DNA from: Geranomyces variabilis
Taxonomy: Eukaryota; Chytridiomycota; Chytridiomycetes; Spizellomycetales; Powellomycetaceae
Assembly: GCA_027603065.1 (NCBI GenBank)
Contig: JADGJP010000016.1
Span: 191,916-255,915, forward strand
Reading direction: 5' to 3'
DNA length: 64,000 nucleotides
Of this stretch, positions 50,874-64,000 are shown piece after piece (positions within the stretch are counted from its first letter, which is position 1; each line of letters opens with the position of its first letter). The notes below the pieces were generated by a model. That model ran no database searches. It saw nothing but the letters and a program-made list of their open reading frames with translations, and was not told the DNA's origin. A program made the position numbers and the translations under genes.

Positions 50874-51832
50874 GTTTCCACCGACATATGTATCTCGCCA
50901 CGTAGACGCATTGACGCCTTGAAATTAATAAGCATTCCCAGTTTGGAATTATTCCTAGCCTCACATCCGGCGGTGTATAGGACTTTTTTCTGGCTGCACG
51001 CATATCTTTAAGCACGTTGTCGAGATCATGTGGGATTGTTGTCTGTCGCTACTTTGGATGGAGCAGAACCATGCTACCACGAGCCGGAGCAATCAAAGGG
51101 TTAGCGCGGGCGCAGCGTTCATTTTGCGTTTACTTTCGCATGTCTCTCTCGCGCTATGATGTTAAGATGTTGGATCAAGCACCGCCGAGCCCTCTGCCTC
51201 CAGGTGAGACACCTCAGGCTTGCAGCTTAAAAGAGAGGCCCCGCTCGCCCCGGCCCCGTTTCTTTAAGCTTGCTGTCGAACATCACATTGAATGTATGTG
51301 CTTTTGCACCCTCTTTGGCGCACTCACTTCTTGATTCCTCTACTTATATTGCCTTTGCCCTCCTCACAGGCAAGCTTCCGCTCTCAGGTCCGCCTGCTCC
51401 CGACCGGCTTTGATCAAGCAGGACGCCAAAGACCAGGCTGCGTTGCTGTCCAACATCTGCCAGCCAGCCTGCATGTCTCACAAAAGCAGGGCGTCGCAAA
51501 GTGGCCTTCTTCTGTACGCGCTCTCTTCTCTCCATGTTCTTTGGGCGCATACCTTGGCCCCATTGTCTTATCTTTGCCTTTTCTCGTGTTCCATTCGCTT
51601 CACAGCCAAGCGTTCGCTCCCAAATGATGCCCATGTTCACCTTGCCGCATGCTCAAGTCTTAAGTTGTGGCTATCTACCTGCTCGCCTGTGTGCAGAGCG
51701 TCATTCCAAAGCATTCTGGCCGCGGCAGCATTTGTATGGCTCTGCTTTTTTGGTTCGTTTGTCTTCTGTTCTCGTTCCTTGGCATCGTTAGACAAGGACT
51801 TTTAAATATATATTACTAGCATGAAGCATGAA
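50874..51832. other. Intergenic region between convergent genes
   Basis: About 960 bp, mostly T/C-rich. A possible two-exon micro-gene (51140..51293, 51370..51413; 65 codons, Pro/Arg-rich, starting MSLSRYDVKMLDQAPPSPLP) has good splice signals but no known motif. I leave it as a candidate only. Confidence 0.3.
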
Positions 51833-53343
51833 TTAACTTTCATATACATAGTCAACGCCATCAACCCTTTGACCCTTCGCACGGCCCTCCAGTTCGGCAA
51901 TCACGGCATTATTGAAAGCCTGCGGATTATCCAGGTACAGGTGGTGACCACTCTCCGCGACGCGTGCAATAGTAGTTGGCACGCGCATCGCAGGCGCCGC
52001 GGCGAGAGCAGAGCGGTAATCCATCCAATCGCTCGCGCCGTCTGAAGGGAAGAAGATAGGTGGGTCAGTTCAAGCCCATTTCGGTCCACGAAACAATGGG
52101 TAACCGGACATACAGAGGAAAGTAGTTGGCATTTGGAGCTTGGCGAGGCGATCGTGTAATGGGATGCGCGCCCATGCTCCAGGCAGTAGTAATCGCGCAA
52201 GAGCAAACTCGCCGCTGCCGGGTTGTGCGCTGATGTGGTAAATATAGTCGCGCAAGTCGGCATTTTCGGCATCGTCGAGATATCCAAATCTGCGGGTGGT
52301 ATATTTGTGAACGAGTCCCGGTCCCCAAGGTCCGGCACCCCGCAATATGGTCATTGGCGTGACATTCATCGTCCTGCGAAAGACAACGGTCAGCAACTGG
52401 CTGGCCACTGGGCTCAACGGAGAGCATACAGCTTTCTGCATTAGCCTCTTACCACAAGGTTTTAAATAACTTAGGAAGCAGACCTGGGCGGTTGCGCATA
52501 TCCACTTCAGGCTGTTTGCCCACGCCCGCAGGCGAGACAAGCACAAGCTTTTCGACTCGAGATGGGTGCGTCAGCGCGTATTGTGTGGAGAGGTAGCCGC
52601 CGAGCGAATGGCCCATAAGCGTAAACGAGTCGATGTTGTTCTTTATTCGCCATGCCTCGAGTGAGTCGACGAAGAAAGAGGATGCAGCGGATTCAATCTC
52701 TGCGTCGGTCGCGGCGGGTGGAATTCGAGGAAAAGGCGGGCGCGAAGAGTTGGCCATTCCTAGCCAATCTAATGAGTAGATGCGGTAACCAGGGACTTCT
52801 GACAAGCCGGCGTAATTCTGAGGATGTGGTCAGTTGTTGCAAGAGCATAATGCCCTGTAAACTTTGCGAAGGAAGACTCACCCGGTAGAAAAAGCCGAGG
52901 CCAGCGCCGTATCCGTGGCACATGACCAAGACCTTTTTCTTTTTGCCCATCTGCCCGACTTCCTCGACTGGCGCCACGTCCTGCTCCAGATGAACCACTG
53001 GATTGTCTGCCGACGGCGGCTCGCCCGCTCCCGCGCGAATCTCATGCTTTGTGACACCTGGACCCATACTTTGCTCATCAGGCCCTGGTTCGTCTGTGCG
53101 GTCAATCACGAGCGTGTTGATCAGCTCGCCCGGGTTGATCTCAACAAGACCAACGCGGGCGATGAGCGTCGATGGCGGCGTGGATGCTGGAGGATGTTGG
53201 TGGGCGGGTTGGAAATACAGAAACTTGGAGAGCAGTTTGTTTTCGGCAGCCTGCGCCGCAGAGACGCTGGTTGGGGTCCATGTGAAGAGCGACCATGCTT
53301 TTGGCGCAACGGTGGGAGTGGCGGTGAATTGAACGTCAGTCAT
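51833..53343 (-). CDS. Alpha/beta hydrolase of the ABHD4/5 (CGI-58, Cld1/Ict1) family
   Basis: Exons 53343..52882, 52817..52453, 52373..52114, 52041..51833 give 431 aa. Family members act on phospholipids: Cld1 deacylates cardiolipin in mitochondria, Ict1 acylates lysophosphatidic acid, CGI-58 activates a lipase. Motifs: VLVMCHGYGAGLGFFYRN (oxyanion HG), YRIYSLDWLGMANSSRP, nucleophile elbow LMGHSLGGYLSTQYALTHP, KLVLVSPAGVGK, and GHHLYLDNP, the H-x4-D acyltransferase motif with the catalytic His. The family-typical PWTP is present as FTWTPTS near the N-terminus. Upstream of the ATG at 53343 the frame is open and Arg/Ala-rich like a targeting peptide but has no ATG. Nucleophile Ser is present, so hydrolase activity is expected. 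Confidence 0.92.
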
Positions 53344-53862
53344 TTTGCGGCGGAGTGTGATAGCAGCGCGGCGGATTGCAGGCCGAACGGCAGCTGCAGC
53401 GGCAAGCGGAACTCGAAAGACTGGTCGGTGATGAGGTGACGGCCGCTTTGATGATTCTGCGGGTTCCGGCTGAGGTTGTGGTGGCGGTGCTAGGCGAGGG
53501 TCGCAGCCTTTCGGCAGCGGGTGGACAGTGGGTCGGCGAGAACGGCGCGGCGGGAAGCGCGATGGGAGTACGCGAGGGGGCGGTATCGTTGCAATGGAAA
53601 TGCGAATAGCCAGGAATGGCGAGGCGGGTGGGTGCGGGCAACAGATCCAATAAATATAGACGACGACCGACGACGACGACAACGACCAGCGGATGACGAG
53701 GCGAAATGCGGGAAAACGAACGACGTATCGGAGTTCCTTCGTTTCTTATAAACACCGCTGCCGAATTGCGCAGCTCCACGTGTTCGCAGCCCTGACATCA
53801 ATGACCGAACGAGCCGCTGCCCGGCCTTTCCTACTGCTGATTTTTGCCATCACCCGATAGAC
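53344..53862. other. Shared upstream region of the hydrolase and Gag1-like genes
   Basis: About 520 bp between divergent genes. Contains CGACGACGA triplet runs near 53660-53695. Open frames here are GC-rich by-products. No RNA gene seen. Confidence 0.5.
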
Positions 53863-54399
53863 ATGGAGCAGCAAGAACCACAACCACACACGCAACCACT
53901 CCCGCCGCAACCAGGCGCCACTGCAACCGCCGCCTCGTCCTCGTCCTCCTCCCCGTCGCCCTCTTCCCCATCTCCGTCGTCAGCCAGAGGATTGCCGCTC
54001 TGGGAACAGCGCCGCGCCCAGTGGATTGCAGGGCACAAGCCATACTCACAAAACACCCGCGCGGCCACCGACCAGTGGGCAAAGGATAATCCTGCGCTAG
54101 TCGATGTTGATCAGTCGCATTTTGACGCCATATACAAGTCCATGGTCGACGGAAGGCGTTTTGCAAAGCCCGTGCCGCTGCCCTTTGTCGTTGCCGTGCT
54201 GGTAAGGGCTCAGAATGCAGCTACCACGACTATGGGTCGAGAAAAAACGTATGGTTCTCTCCGTTGATGGAATTCTTACTTCATATGCATTTTTCTTTCG
54301 CAGGTCCACGGCTGGAAGAAGGAAGGACTTTGGGCACCGGCTACAGGCATCGGTTCTGCCTATCCCGACGATCGGCCTGCATCAGCAAGCACGCAGTGA
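53863..54399 (+). CDS. Gag1-like clamp domain protein (formerly DUF4050)
   Basis: Exons 53863..54201 and 54304..54399 give 144 aa. After a Gln/Pro/Ser low-complexity start, the sequence GLPLWEQRRAQWIAGHKPYS, then HFDAIYKSMVDGRRFAKPVP and, across the splice, LPFVVAVLVHGWKKEGLWAP matches the DUF4050/Gag1 clamp pattern (W..RR..W, Y..+V...+F..P+PL..+V..LV.GW..+G.W). In S. pombe, Gag1 recruits the ubiquitin ligase Pub1 in TOR-related autophagy control; the domain is also widespread in fungi and plants without function. The role here is inference by domain only. The intron (54202..54303) is GT-AG. Confidence 0.8.
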
Positions 54400-54552
54400 G
54401 GCAGTCGTACGGGAGAAAAGGACAGAGCCCGGAGTACTAGCCGCAGGTTCGGCCCTTTCTTTGTTTTGTTTTTACTTCAGACGCATACCAGGCCGTAATC
54501 CCCTTAATATTATGATACCACAATTGTCGCTCTCTTTACTACTCGAAATCTA

Positions 54553-55140
54553 TCATACGCCCTTCTTCTTCCACTCCCAAACGACGTCGCCGTTCATCTT
54601 GAACACAGTAATCTCTACCAGATCCACTTTGGCGCATCCCAGGCTGCATGTGCCTTTTAGGACCGCCTTTCCGACCGGGCTTTTGCGTATTCCTGCGCCG
54701 CCAAGCTTCGCCTCTTCCATCTCCGAAAGCTTTTCAAATATCGGAACCTCCACAACTGCCGTGCTCGGCATGACGCTGGCGAAGAGCCCTTCCTCCCGAT
54801 ATCCAAATTCTTCCGGCCGCGCCATATCAAACACCGGCGAGAGCTCGAGACCGGGAAATTTGCGGTCAAAGCGAGGGAGCGCCTGGTGCATCAGAAAGGT
54901 CGCGGCAACGGGAACGCCCTGGAATGTTGGAGAGCATTCCACGGGCCGACGGGTGGTAGTTGCTAGCCAGAGGAGGACTGGCGCGGGGATAGCGAGAATC
55001 ATGGCGGCGTTCCCGTTCGGCGGCGCGGGTATAGCGGCTAATGCATGATGTGTCGCTGCTCGTGGGCGTGCATTTGACGAGGCAAAGGCGAAGAGGCGGC
55101 GAAGGAGAGGGATAGCCCTACGTGCATACTGCGAGGGCAT
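54553..55140 (-). CDS. Predicted mitochondrial/membrane protein, unknown (COA1/TIM21-like layout)
   Basis: 195 aa, single exon, ATG at 55140. The N-terminus MPSQYARRAIPLLRRLFAFA is Arg-rich and lacks acids, like a mitochondrial signal. A hydrophobic segment MILAIPAPVLLWLATTT at about residues 59-75 could span the inner membrane. The C-terminal domain has alternating strands (VPIFEKLSEMEEAKLGGAGI, KAVLKGTCSLGCAKVDLVEI) and ends VVWEWKKKGV. The layout of presequence, one membrane span and a small beta-rich domain resembles COA1/TIM21 proteins, but I cannot confirm the family. It is divergent from the MYST gene with only 104 bp between the ATGs. Confidence 0.55.
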   Translation of the reverse strand: MPSQYARRAIPLLRRLFAFASSNARPRAATHHALAAIPAPPNGNAAMILAIPAPVLLWLATTTRRPVECSPTFQGVPVAATFLMHQALPRFDRKFPGLELSPVFDMARPEEFGYREEGLFASVMPSTAVVEVPIFEKLSEMEEAKLGGAGIRKSPVGKAVLKGTCSLGCAKVDLVEITVFKMNGDVVWEWKKKGV

Positions 55141-55244
55141 GCCTGTGGAAGGAAAATGGAAGATTTTGCGGAAAAGCAACCTGCGACAGCCAGTCGCGTT
55201 GCGTCCGTCCTTCGAAAGGTTCCTGACAACTGCGCTCAAGCCCA

Positions 55245-58203
<2,959 letters not shown>

Positions 58204-58455
58204 AAAGTCCACCCCTTAAGGCACGGCGCCCGGCCAAATGTAAAATACCCGGCTGCAACAAATGAAATAATTGCCCAAAGACTGCGCTATGCAGTCCAAT
58301 AAAAAGCCAGGCTTAAAACTTAATCCAGCAACCATGGGTGATGATTTTGATTTTTTTTTACACATGGGAACCCCAAGGGACCGTCTCACAAATCGGAGGC
58401 GCGCTCCACTAACCCCATCGGCAAGGGCGACCAGCGGTGAAATCGATTCTCCAGC

Positions 58456-59440
58456 TTAGAACTTGGAGAAGGACTTGGCACCCTTGACAATCTTCTTCTG
58501 GACGCGGAGGACGTTGAAGCGGACGGTCTTGGACAAGGGCCTGCAACAACAAATTGTTGGCAACAGCAGTGCGCAAATACGACATCAAATCATTCTAGCT
58601 TACCTGCACTGGCCAACGGTCACGACATCACCAGTCTCCACACCAATGAAGCAAGGGCTCATGTGGGCCGAGAGGTTCTTGTGGCGCTTCTCGTAACGGT
58701 TGTACTTGGAGATGTAGTGGAGGTACTCGCGACGAATGACGATGGTGCGCTCCATCTTTCCGACCGACACGACAACGCCCGACAGGATACGGCCACGGAT
58801 AGAAACGCGGCTGGAAGTGAAGGGGCACTTCTTGTCGATGTAGTGACCCTCGATGGCCTCACGCGGGGTCTTGAAGCCGAGACCGACCTCCTTGTACCAG
58901 CGCTTGACGGTGGTCTTCTTCTTGCCGAGAACTTTAGGGTTCTGGAAGATACCGACCTGGGTCTGGAAGGCCTTGTGCGTCTGCAAAACGGGGAAGGAGT
59001 GCCGGGTAAACTTTTCAGCTCAGCGGGACACAATCTCTGGTGATAAACGAATTTATCGATCGATCGACGTCCTTGCTGCCGTTTCTCCAACTTTTCTGAA
59101 GGCGCTCCGCTGATACTTCGAGTGACACGTATCCCCTTTTCTCCTTGCATTTGCGAAATTCAGATCCGACCCTCTTTGGCCAAGCGCTACACTCTTCCAC
59201 TCTCCACTTTCTGCCTCCGTTCCAATGCCACTCGCGGCATTAAAAGCGCTCAAACCGCTGTTACGCAGCCGCTGCTTTCGAAGAATGTTGGAGAACGGCC
59301 GCCTCATGCGCCTCAAGACCTCTTTTTCCTCGCCAAGGCACCGGCCCGCGCGGGGGCATAGCTTCCGCCTGTGTCCGCAGGTTCGTCCTCTTAGAGCCCA
59401 CTAGGATTTAAGGGGGGCGGGTCCTCACCTGAATGTCCAT
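58456..59440 (-). CDS. RPS11: 40S ribosomal protein uS17 (RPS11)
   Basis: A small-subunit protein that binds 18S rRNA. Exons 59440..59429 (12 nt, M-D-I-Q), 58980..58604, 58540..58456 give 157 aa. Recognisable blocks: [100 protein letters not shown] and [20 protein letters not shown], ending GAKSFSKF. The first intron (58981..59428, 448 nt) is by far the longest in the window and directly follows codon 4; long first introns are common in ribosomal protein genes. Codon use is strongly biased, as expected for high expression (AAG, ATC, GTC). Confidence 0.97.
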
Positions 59441-60093
59441 GGTTCTTCCTGTGCTGGTGGTGCGAAGGAAATGTGAAAAGGGAGGAAAAAAACAATTGAG
59501 CGGTGCTCCACTCCTTCTGGCACCGCAAAACAATCGGATCGAACCACGTTGGAACCAGCATCGCCCTTTTGGGGTGAGTCATCGAAGCCGACAGACTCCC
59601 CCTAAATACCCTCTAGCAATTGCGTGCGAACGAGCGAAACACTTTGAGCTGCATCACAAGTGGGCAGCCTTTAAGCTGAAGTGTAGGATAGGATGGGGCA
59701 AGAGTTTTAGTGGGGCCGGGACGGCGCAGATCTCTCTTAGGCAGCTTAAATTCGGTCACCGCACAATCATCCCCTGCAACGGACGCTCCAAACTGATGTT
59801 CCTTTCTTTAGAAAAGCTTGGTCCGTAGTGCGATTAAAACGGCTAAACTTAAATGACGGCGCAATTTTTAAAAGAACATTGTAATCGGTCTGCCAGGCGA
59901 CGACCACATCTGAATATAGATTCCCTATGAGAACTTTTTTCTGGCTTCTCAAAGGCGAGCGGAAGGAGAGATAGCTGAAAACTACTTCAAAAATCTGTGT
60001 ATATATTTATGTCAAAGACAGACCATGCTGTCAACTAAAGTTAAAATAATGAAACTTCCGATGGTCCCCCAGCTACCTTCGCCCGCGGGAAGC
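59441..60093. other. Intergenic region between uS17 and the Git1-like transporter
   Basis: About 650 bp. It contains the uS17 promoter (minus strand) and the 3' flank of the transporter. No RNA gene, repeat or credible frame seen. Confidence 0.5.
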
Positions 60094-61867
60094 TCAGACC
60101 TTTTGCGGTGCAACGACCGGCATGTCCGCAAGAGTGCTCTGCGACTCCATCGTGTCCACCTGCTTCAGACCCATGCGCGACGTGTCGTAGCCATGCTGTT
60201 CGAGGTAGGCGCGGAACCGAGCGTCTTCTTGCTCAATTGTGTCCTGGCCAACTTCCGGGATAAAGAAGAACGCAAGCAGAGCCGAGACGAAGCACAGAGC
60301 GCCCGCAACGTAGAAAGGATATTGCGCAGATGCGACTGCGTCATCGCCGCCAGCCTTTTCGATGTACGGGAAAATGTACGTGCCGACAAACGCACCGACC
60401 TTGCCCACCGCCGCGGCGATGCCGTAGTAACGGCCGCGGACGCCCGTGGCGCAAGTCTTGGACGCGAGCAGGCCAATGTTGTTGCCCGGGCCGACTTCAC
60501 CCAGAGCAAGGAAGATTCCGTAAATGACGGTGAAAGCCGCAATGTTGCTTGGGTCCGAGAGCGTGCCGTAGAGGCCGGCCATGATGAAGCCAACCACGGC
60601 CTGCGCGACGACACCGATAATCAGCGCCCAGCGAGGGCCAATTTTGTCCGAGAGTGGTGCGCCAAGCATAGAGCCCGGAATGTAGAACAAGTTGATGACG
60701 GCTGCAATTGTGACGCAAGGTTCCTTAGTAAGTACTTATACGCACTACAAAGGTACACACACACGAAGCAGGAAGACTTACTGTTCCATCCGAAAACCAC
60801 CGTCAAGGCCGAGCCAGCCGGAACAATGGCATCCACAATGGTGCTGGAATAGATTCCAAATGCATAGCTCGAGAAATCGTACAGGAACCAAATGATGGAA
60901 ACGACAATAAGGCGGAAACCATAGAACTTGGCAACGAGGAGGTATGGGGTCTTGGCGTAACGCATAGAGTTGTGCGATGATGCTTCGGGTTCCTTGATCT
61001 TTGTACGCAGAAGCAAAAGGCCAATTGGGAAGAGAACTCCGATGCCCAGGCTAGTGCGCCAGATTGTTTCGTAGTGCGTGTTGCTGCATGCGGCGGCCAC
61101 AACAACTGGGAGGGGTAGCAGAATTACCATCAGGTTTAAGAGCTCGCTTTGGCAAGCAAAAACGAACTTACAAGGAACGAAAGCGCCAATCACAAATCCC
61201 CAGTCGATCATCGTGTTTGTAAACCTAAACGGTTGATACTGTCAGCGAGGTGGCGTGGCCAGCAGGTGTGTCAAAGCGTACGTTCTCCCTTTCCCTACAT
61301 GATGAACCACATGTTCCTGCTGCCCTTCTTGAGCTCGCTAGTGCTTTCGGCGGCACCAACACTGCCGGCGGGGTATTCTCCACCAATGCCAATGCCAACA
61401 AAGAAGCGCCATGCTGTTAGCATCTGGAACATGCCAACGGGATCGCCCTTGTAGTAGGAACCGGTGGCGAGGGCCGAGAAAACCACCAGTATCACGGTGG
61501 AAATAATCAGCGCATTGGTCCGGGACCAGTGATCCGCCAGGAGACCAAAGCTGAGTTGGCCGACGACGGTTCCGGCAAAGGCGACACTGGAAACGTTTTT
61601 GATGGCGGCACTGTCGCTGTAAAGCGAGCCGTACTGACGCTTCAGTACGGTGCTCACACTTCCGATACAGTTATTTATATATCCGTCCGAGAAAAGTCCA
61701 GCTCCGCACGCAAAGATGGGCACAAGCCGTTGGAGCAATGGCTTGCCGCTGTCGAGGCCGTCCTCGCCATCGATTTCGCGGGAGGCGACATTTTGTTGGT
61801 GTTGTTGTTGCTGTTGATGCAGCTGCAGCTGCTGCTCAGCAGTAAGGTCCTTTGTGTGGTCCGACAT
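60094..61867 (-). CDS. Git1-type MFS transporter (glycerophosphodiester/phosphate:H+ symporter, PHS family)
   Basis: Exons 61867..61299, 61224..61172, 61105..60782, 60701..60094 give 517 aa with about 12 membrane spans. Git1 takes up glycerophosphoinositol or glycerophosphocholine, and related carriers take up phosphate, at the plasma membrane. Motifs: GAGLFSDGYINNCIGSVSTV, SSVAFAGTVVGQLSFGLLAD, the MFS signature (L)LADHWSRTNALI, RFFVGIGIGGEYPAGSVGAA, FTNTMIDWGFVIGAFVP, YDFSSYAFGIYSSTIVDAIV, GWNTVINLFYIPGSMLGAPL and GNNIGLLASKTCATGVRGRY. A Gln-rich cytosolic N-terminus precedes TM1. Two CACGTG boxes lie upstream. Phosphate-starvation control is a reasonable inference. The exact substrate cannot be told from sequence. 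Confidence 0.93.
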
Positions 61868-62534
61868 GAGCGGTAGGATTGGATATTATCGAAGAGCCGG
61901 GGGGAAAGCCATGCGCAAGTGCTATATATATGGTATTTTTCACCAGGGTGTTGGCGGAGTATATGCTGGCCTGAGAGCGGCCTCCGTTCGTGCATCGTGA
62001 GTTGTTGTGACGGACGGGCTTGCAAGTTGCACCACGTGCGCTGTTTCTGGTGCACGTGCTAAAACACACATCAAAAAAAAGGGGGCGAAACCAGGGAAAC
62101 ATTATTCAAAAAAACATGGGGAAACCGCGCAAATGGAAAAGGAACAGTCCACGACTCGACGCCACCTTTGGCGAGACTCGAGAGCGAGCAACAATAGTGG
62201 GGGCACTAGAGGGACGACGGCCGGCTTGCCCGGCTTGCCAGCAAACGACAGCGCATGCTTGAAAGGCTGCTGCTGCTCGTAAGGAGAAGGGGGATAGGGG
62301 AACGTCCATGTGAAGGAATCAGCCGATGCGGCACGTTGAATATTCAGCCTTCTTGATCATTGGCCCTCACACAGAATATATCAGATGGCAGCAAACATGA
62401 GGATGTTTATCGGTTGCCAGTCTTCTGCATTGCTGACGCTCAAATTGAGTCACGCGGCGGCACTATTGTTCGTCGGTTGTCCTTCCCTCCCACCACCCTG
62501 CGGGAAGCGCGGCCTTTTCCGCGGTCTCCAGACC
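61868..62534. other. Shared upstream region of the transporter and the RS-rich gene
   Basis: About 670 bp between divergent genes, with two CACGTG hexamers (62033, 62053). An in-frame ATG at 62385 could extend the RS-rich protein by 50 residues. No RNA gene seen. Confidence 0.5.
62033..62058. promoter_or_regulatory. Paired CACGTG (E-box/Pho4-like) sites upstream of the Git1-like transporter
   Basis: CACGTG occurs at 62033-62038 and 62053-62058, 20 bp apart and about 165-190 bp before the transporter ATG. Yeast Pho4 binds CACGTG in PHO genes, including GIT1, so phosphate control is plausible. Palindromic sites could also serve the divergent gene. Confidence 0.45.
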
Positions 62535-63950
62535 ATGTCTTTACGCCGTACTCGCAAAATAACCAAGATACCAGCAGCACAGGATGCAACTTCCGCGTCC
62601 CCATCGTCAGCGTCATCGGCAAAACCGTCGGCGCTCAACTCGGTGGTCTCCAGTCTCATGCGCGCTGTAGGTTGGACGCAAAACTTCCGCCAATTTACGT
62701 GACTGGCCAGCCAACCTGGTCGTTTTACGCAAAAAATTCAGGCTATCGGCGGAGTACCCAGCACAATTTCCGACGATGAGTTGCAGCGTTACATAGCAGA
62801 CAAAGTTCTAGAGGACGCAGCAAAGAGCAATGCGCGGTACTCTGCGCGGAATACGGCCACAAAGTGGCAGTCGCCGTCGCTCACCGCTCAACCAAAAAAG
62901 TATGGATGGAGGTGACAAAGTGCGGCTAGATGGCTCAGGAAAACTTGGTATTTCATGTTTTGCTAATGCAGTAAATTTTGCTTTGTTTTCCCCATCAGCG
63001 CTCTCAAACCTAACAAACGATTCCTCGCTGCGGTGATTCGAAGCACGGACTCGCACAACGACTCGCTGTTGAAAAAAGAGGCAGTTGAAGCTGAGCTGCG
63101 CTTGACTGCGCTGAAGAAAACCGACGCGCGGAGTGAAGAGGATGGCGAGAGCAGTAACCGGGCGGACAGTGACTTGGACCGCCGCGCTCAACGCCGCGAG
63201 CAGAGATCCCACCGCTCATCGAGTCGGTCGCGTTCTCCACCGACGCTTGTCTCTCGCTCGCGGCGATCCGAAGCGCCGCAGGTTAGCGATCGGCACCACA
63301 CAACCCGGCGGTGGCGCGAGGACTCCAGCTCGCGGTCCTGGTCACCGCTACGATCAAAAGAAACACCATCCCGTCGACATTTACAATCGCTGGATGAGAA
63401 TCCACCGCGCACATCCCGCCTGCCGAGCGAGAGTGATAGCGATGATGATGGTAGTCAAGATGACAATCATCGGCGGTCAACGCGCGATTCACAGAGTGGT
63501 CGCCGTCGTTCCGGCTCACACCCCGACGAATTGGAGGCCTCCACTCCAGCGCCACCGTTACCGCCGTCAAAACGCGGTCGCGGGACCATTGGCTCTTCGC
63601 GTATGGACCGCTATTTCGAGAAAGGCTACGACCCGTCGCTCGATATAGACAATTACGGCGACGAGCTGGACGCGTACGTGGACCGGATAGAGGAGCTGCG
63701 CGCTTCAAAGGCGAAGGCGTCCAGCACCAAAACGAAGGCTGAAAGGCGGTTGTTGAAGAGGGAACGGAAGGATCGGGAGACAACAAAGAGAAAGAATGCA
63801 AGGCGCAAGGAGCACGACAGAAAGTGGAGAAGTGGATCGTCTAAAAAGCGGAAAACGGATGACATGGGCCAGGATGACAAGCCAGATGGTGATCCGCCTG
63901 CAAAGGAACTCGCGGCTGGACCACGTCTGCCCGCTGCTTGTCCGTGGTAG
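62535..63950 (+). CDS. RS/charged-rich nuclear protein, NKAPD1 (C11orf57)-like
   Basis: Exons 62535..62666, 62742..62899, 62999..63950 give 413 aa. A basic N-terminus (MSLRRTRKITKIPAAQ) is followed by a short conserved block: ISDDELQRYIADKVLEDAAK, then NKRFLAAVIRSTDSHNDSLL. The latter resembles LLRNVIRHTDAHNKIQ of human NKAPD1, an NKAP-domain protein. After it comes an Arg/Ser/Asp-rich region with many RS and SR pairs, as in splicing factors, then a coiled-coil-like LDAYVDRIEELRASKAKASS with a Lys/Arg-rich end (KKRKTDD). A nuclear RNA-processing role is likely by composition; the family assignment rests on one short motif. ATG at 62385 is an alternative start in the same frame. Confidence 0.6.
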
Positions 63951-64000
63951 AAAAGAGCTTCTCTAAATATTGCTGCAGCTGAGGAAGCTTTGCTTGCTGG

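Noticed and set aside
58981-59428. C/D snoRNA in the uS17 intron
   Set aside because: TGATAAA and CTGA words exist on the opposite strand only, with no paired C/D arrangement on the gene strand.

Overview
This is a gene-dense nuclear window from a eukaryote, most likely a zoosporic (flagellated) early-diverging fungus such as a chytrid. About 27 protein genes are recognisable or clearly coding. They carry many short introns (mostly 45-110 nt, GT-AG), lie on both strands, and are separated by 0.1-1.5 kb. Fungal traits are the fused arginine enzyme ARG5,6, lanosterol synthase, a cytochrome b5/acyl-CoA dehydrogenase fusion, a Git1-type transporter, a Munc13-like C2/MHD protein, a Cdc7(SIN)-like kinase, a Gag1-type clamp protein and WSC-like repeats. 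Traits of a cell with centrioles and a flagellum are a STIL-like centriole duplication factor, CFAP20 and CFAP418 (C8orf37). An ER-type HSP90 (GRP94, ending in HDEL), which Dikarya lack, also fits an early branch. All exon boundaries were deduced by eye from reading frame, splice signals and remembered family sequences; no alignment was run.

Layout. 1-2.8 kb: STIL-like gene (minus, runs off the left edge), divergent from GRP94 (2.9-5.7 kb). 5.8-9.5 kb, minus: secreted WSC-like protein, MscL channel, TatD nuclease. 10.0 kb: U1 snRNA with its own TATA box. 10.8-15.5 kb: membrane-anchored protein with three START-like domains. 15.7-17.1 kb: TRM61 tRNA methyltransferase. 17.7-18.1 kb: small basic protein. 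18.3-20.5 kb: DUF229-like membrane enzyme. 21.0-25.2 kb: Munc13/Git1-like protein. 26.0-27.6 kb: COP9 subunit 6. 27.9-31.2 kb: CH-domain/STE kinase with a CaaX end. 32.1-32.9 kb: CFAP20. 33.6-34.9 kb: P/Q-rich protein with an apparent frameshift. 35.5-35.9 kb: KH-like protein. 36.3-37.4 kb: CFAP418. 38.4-41.0 kb: lanosterol synthase. 41.3-43.6 kb: cyt b5-ACAD. 45.1-46.7 kb: dynamitin. 46.7-49.5 kb: ARG5,6. 50.5-50.9 kb: small mitochondrial protein. 51.8-53.3 kb: ABHD5-type hydrolase. 53.9-54.4 kb: Gag1-like clamp. 54.6-55.1 kb: membrane protein, divergent from a MOZ-like MYST acetyltransferase (55.2-58.2 kb). 58.5-59.4 kb: ribosomal protein uS17. 60.1-61.9 kb: Git1/PHS transporter. 62.5-63.95 kb: RS-rich protein.

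There is no operon-like logic. The genes are ordinary housekeeping, lipid, trafficking and signalling genes plus a scattered flagellar/centriolar set (STIL, CFAP20, CFAP418, with dynamitin for dynein transport). I saw no transposon, retroelement, CRISPR array or rRNA. The least ordinary items are the fungal STIL, the GRP94, the CH-kinase-CaaX protein with an HCD catalytic loop, the triple-START membrane protein, the MscL with a zinc-ribbon tail, the MOZ-like acetyltransferase, and repeated use of AAG 3' splice sites.
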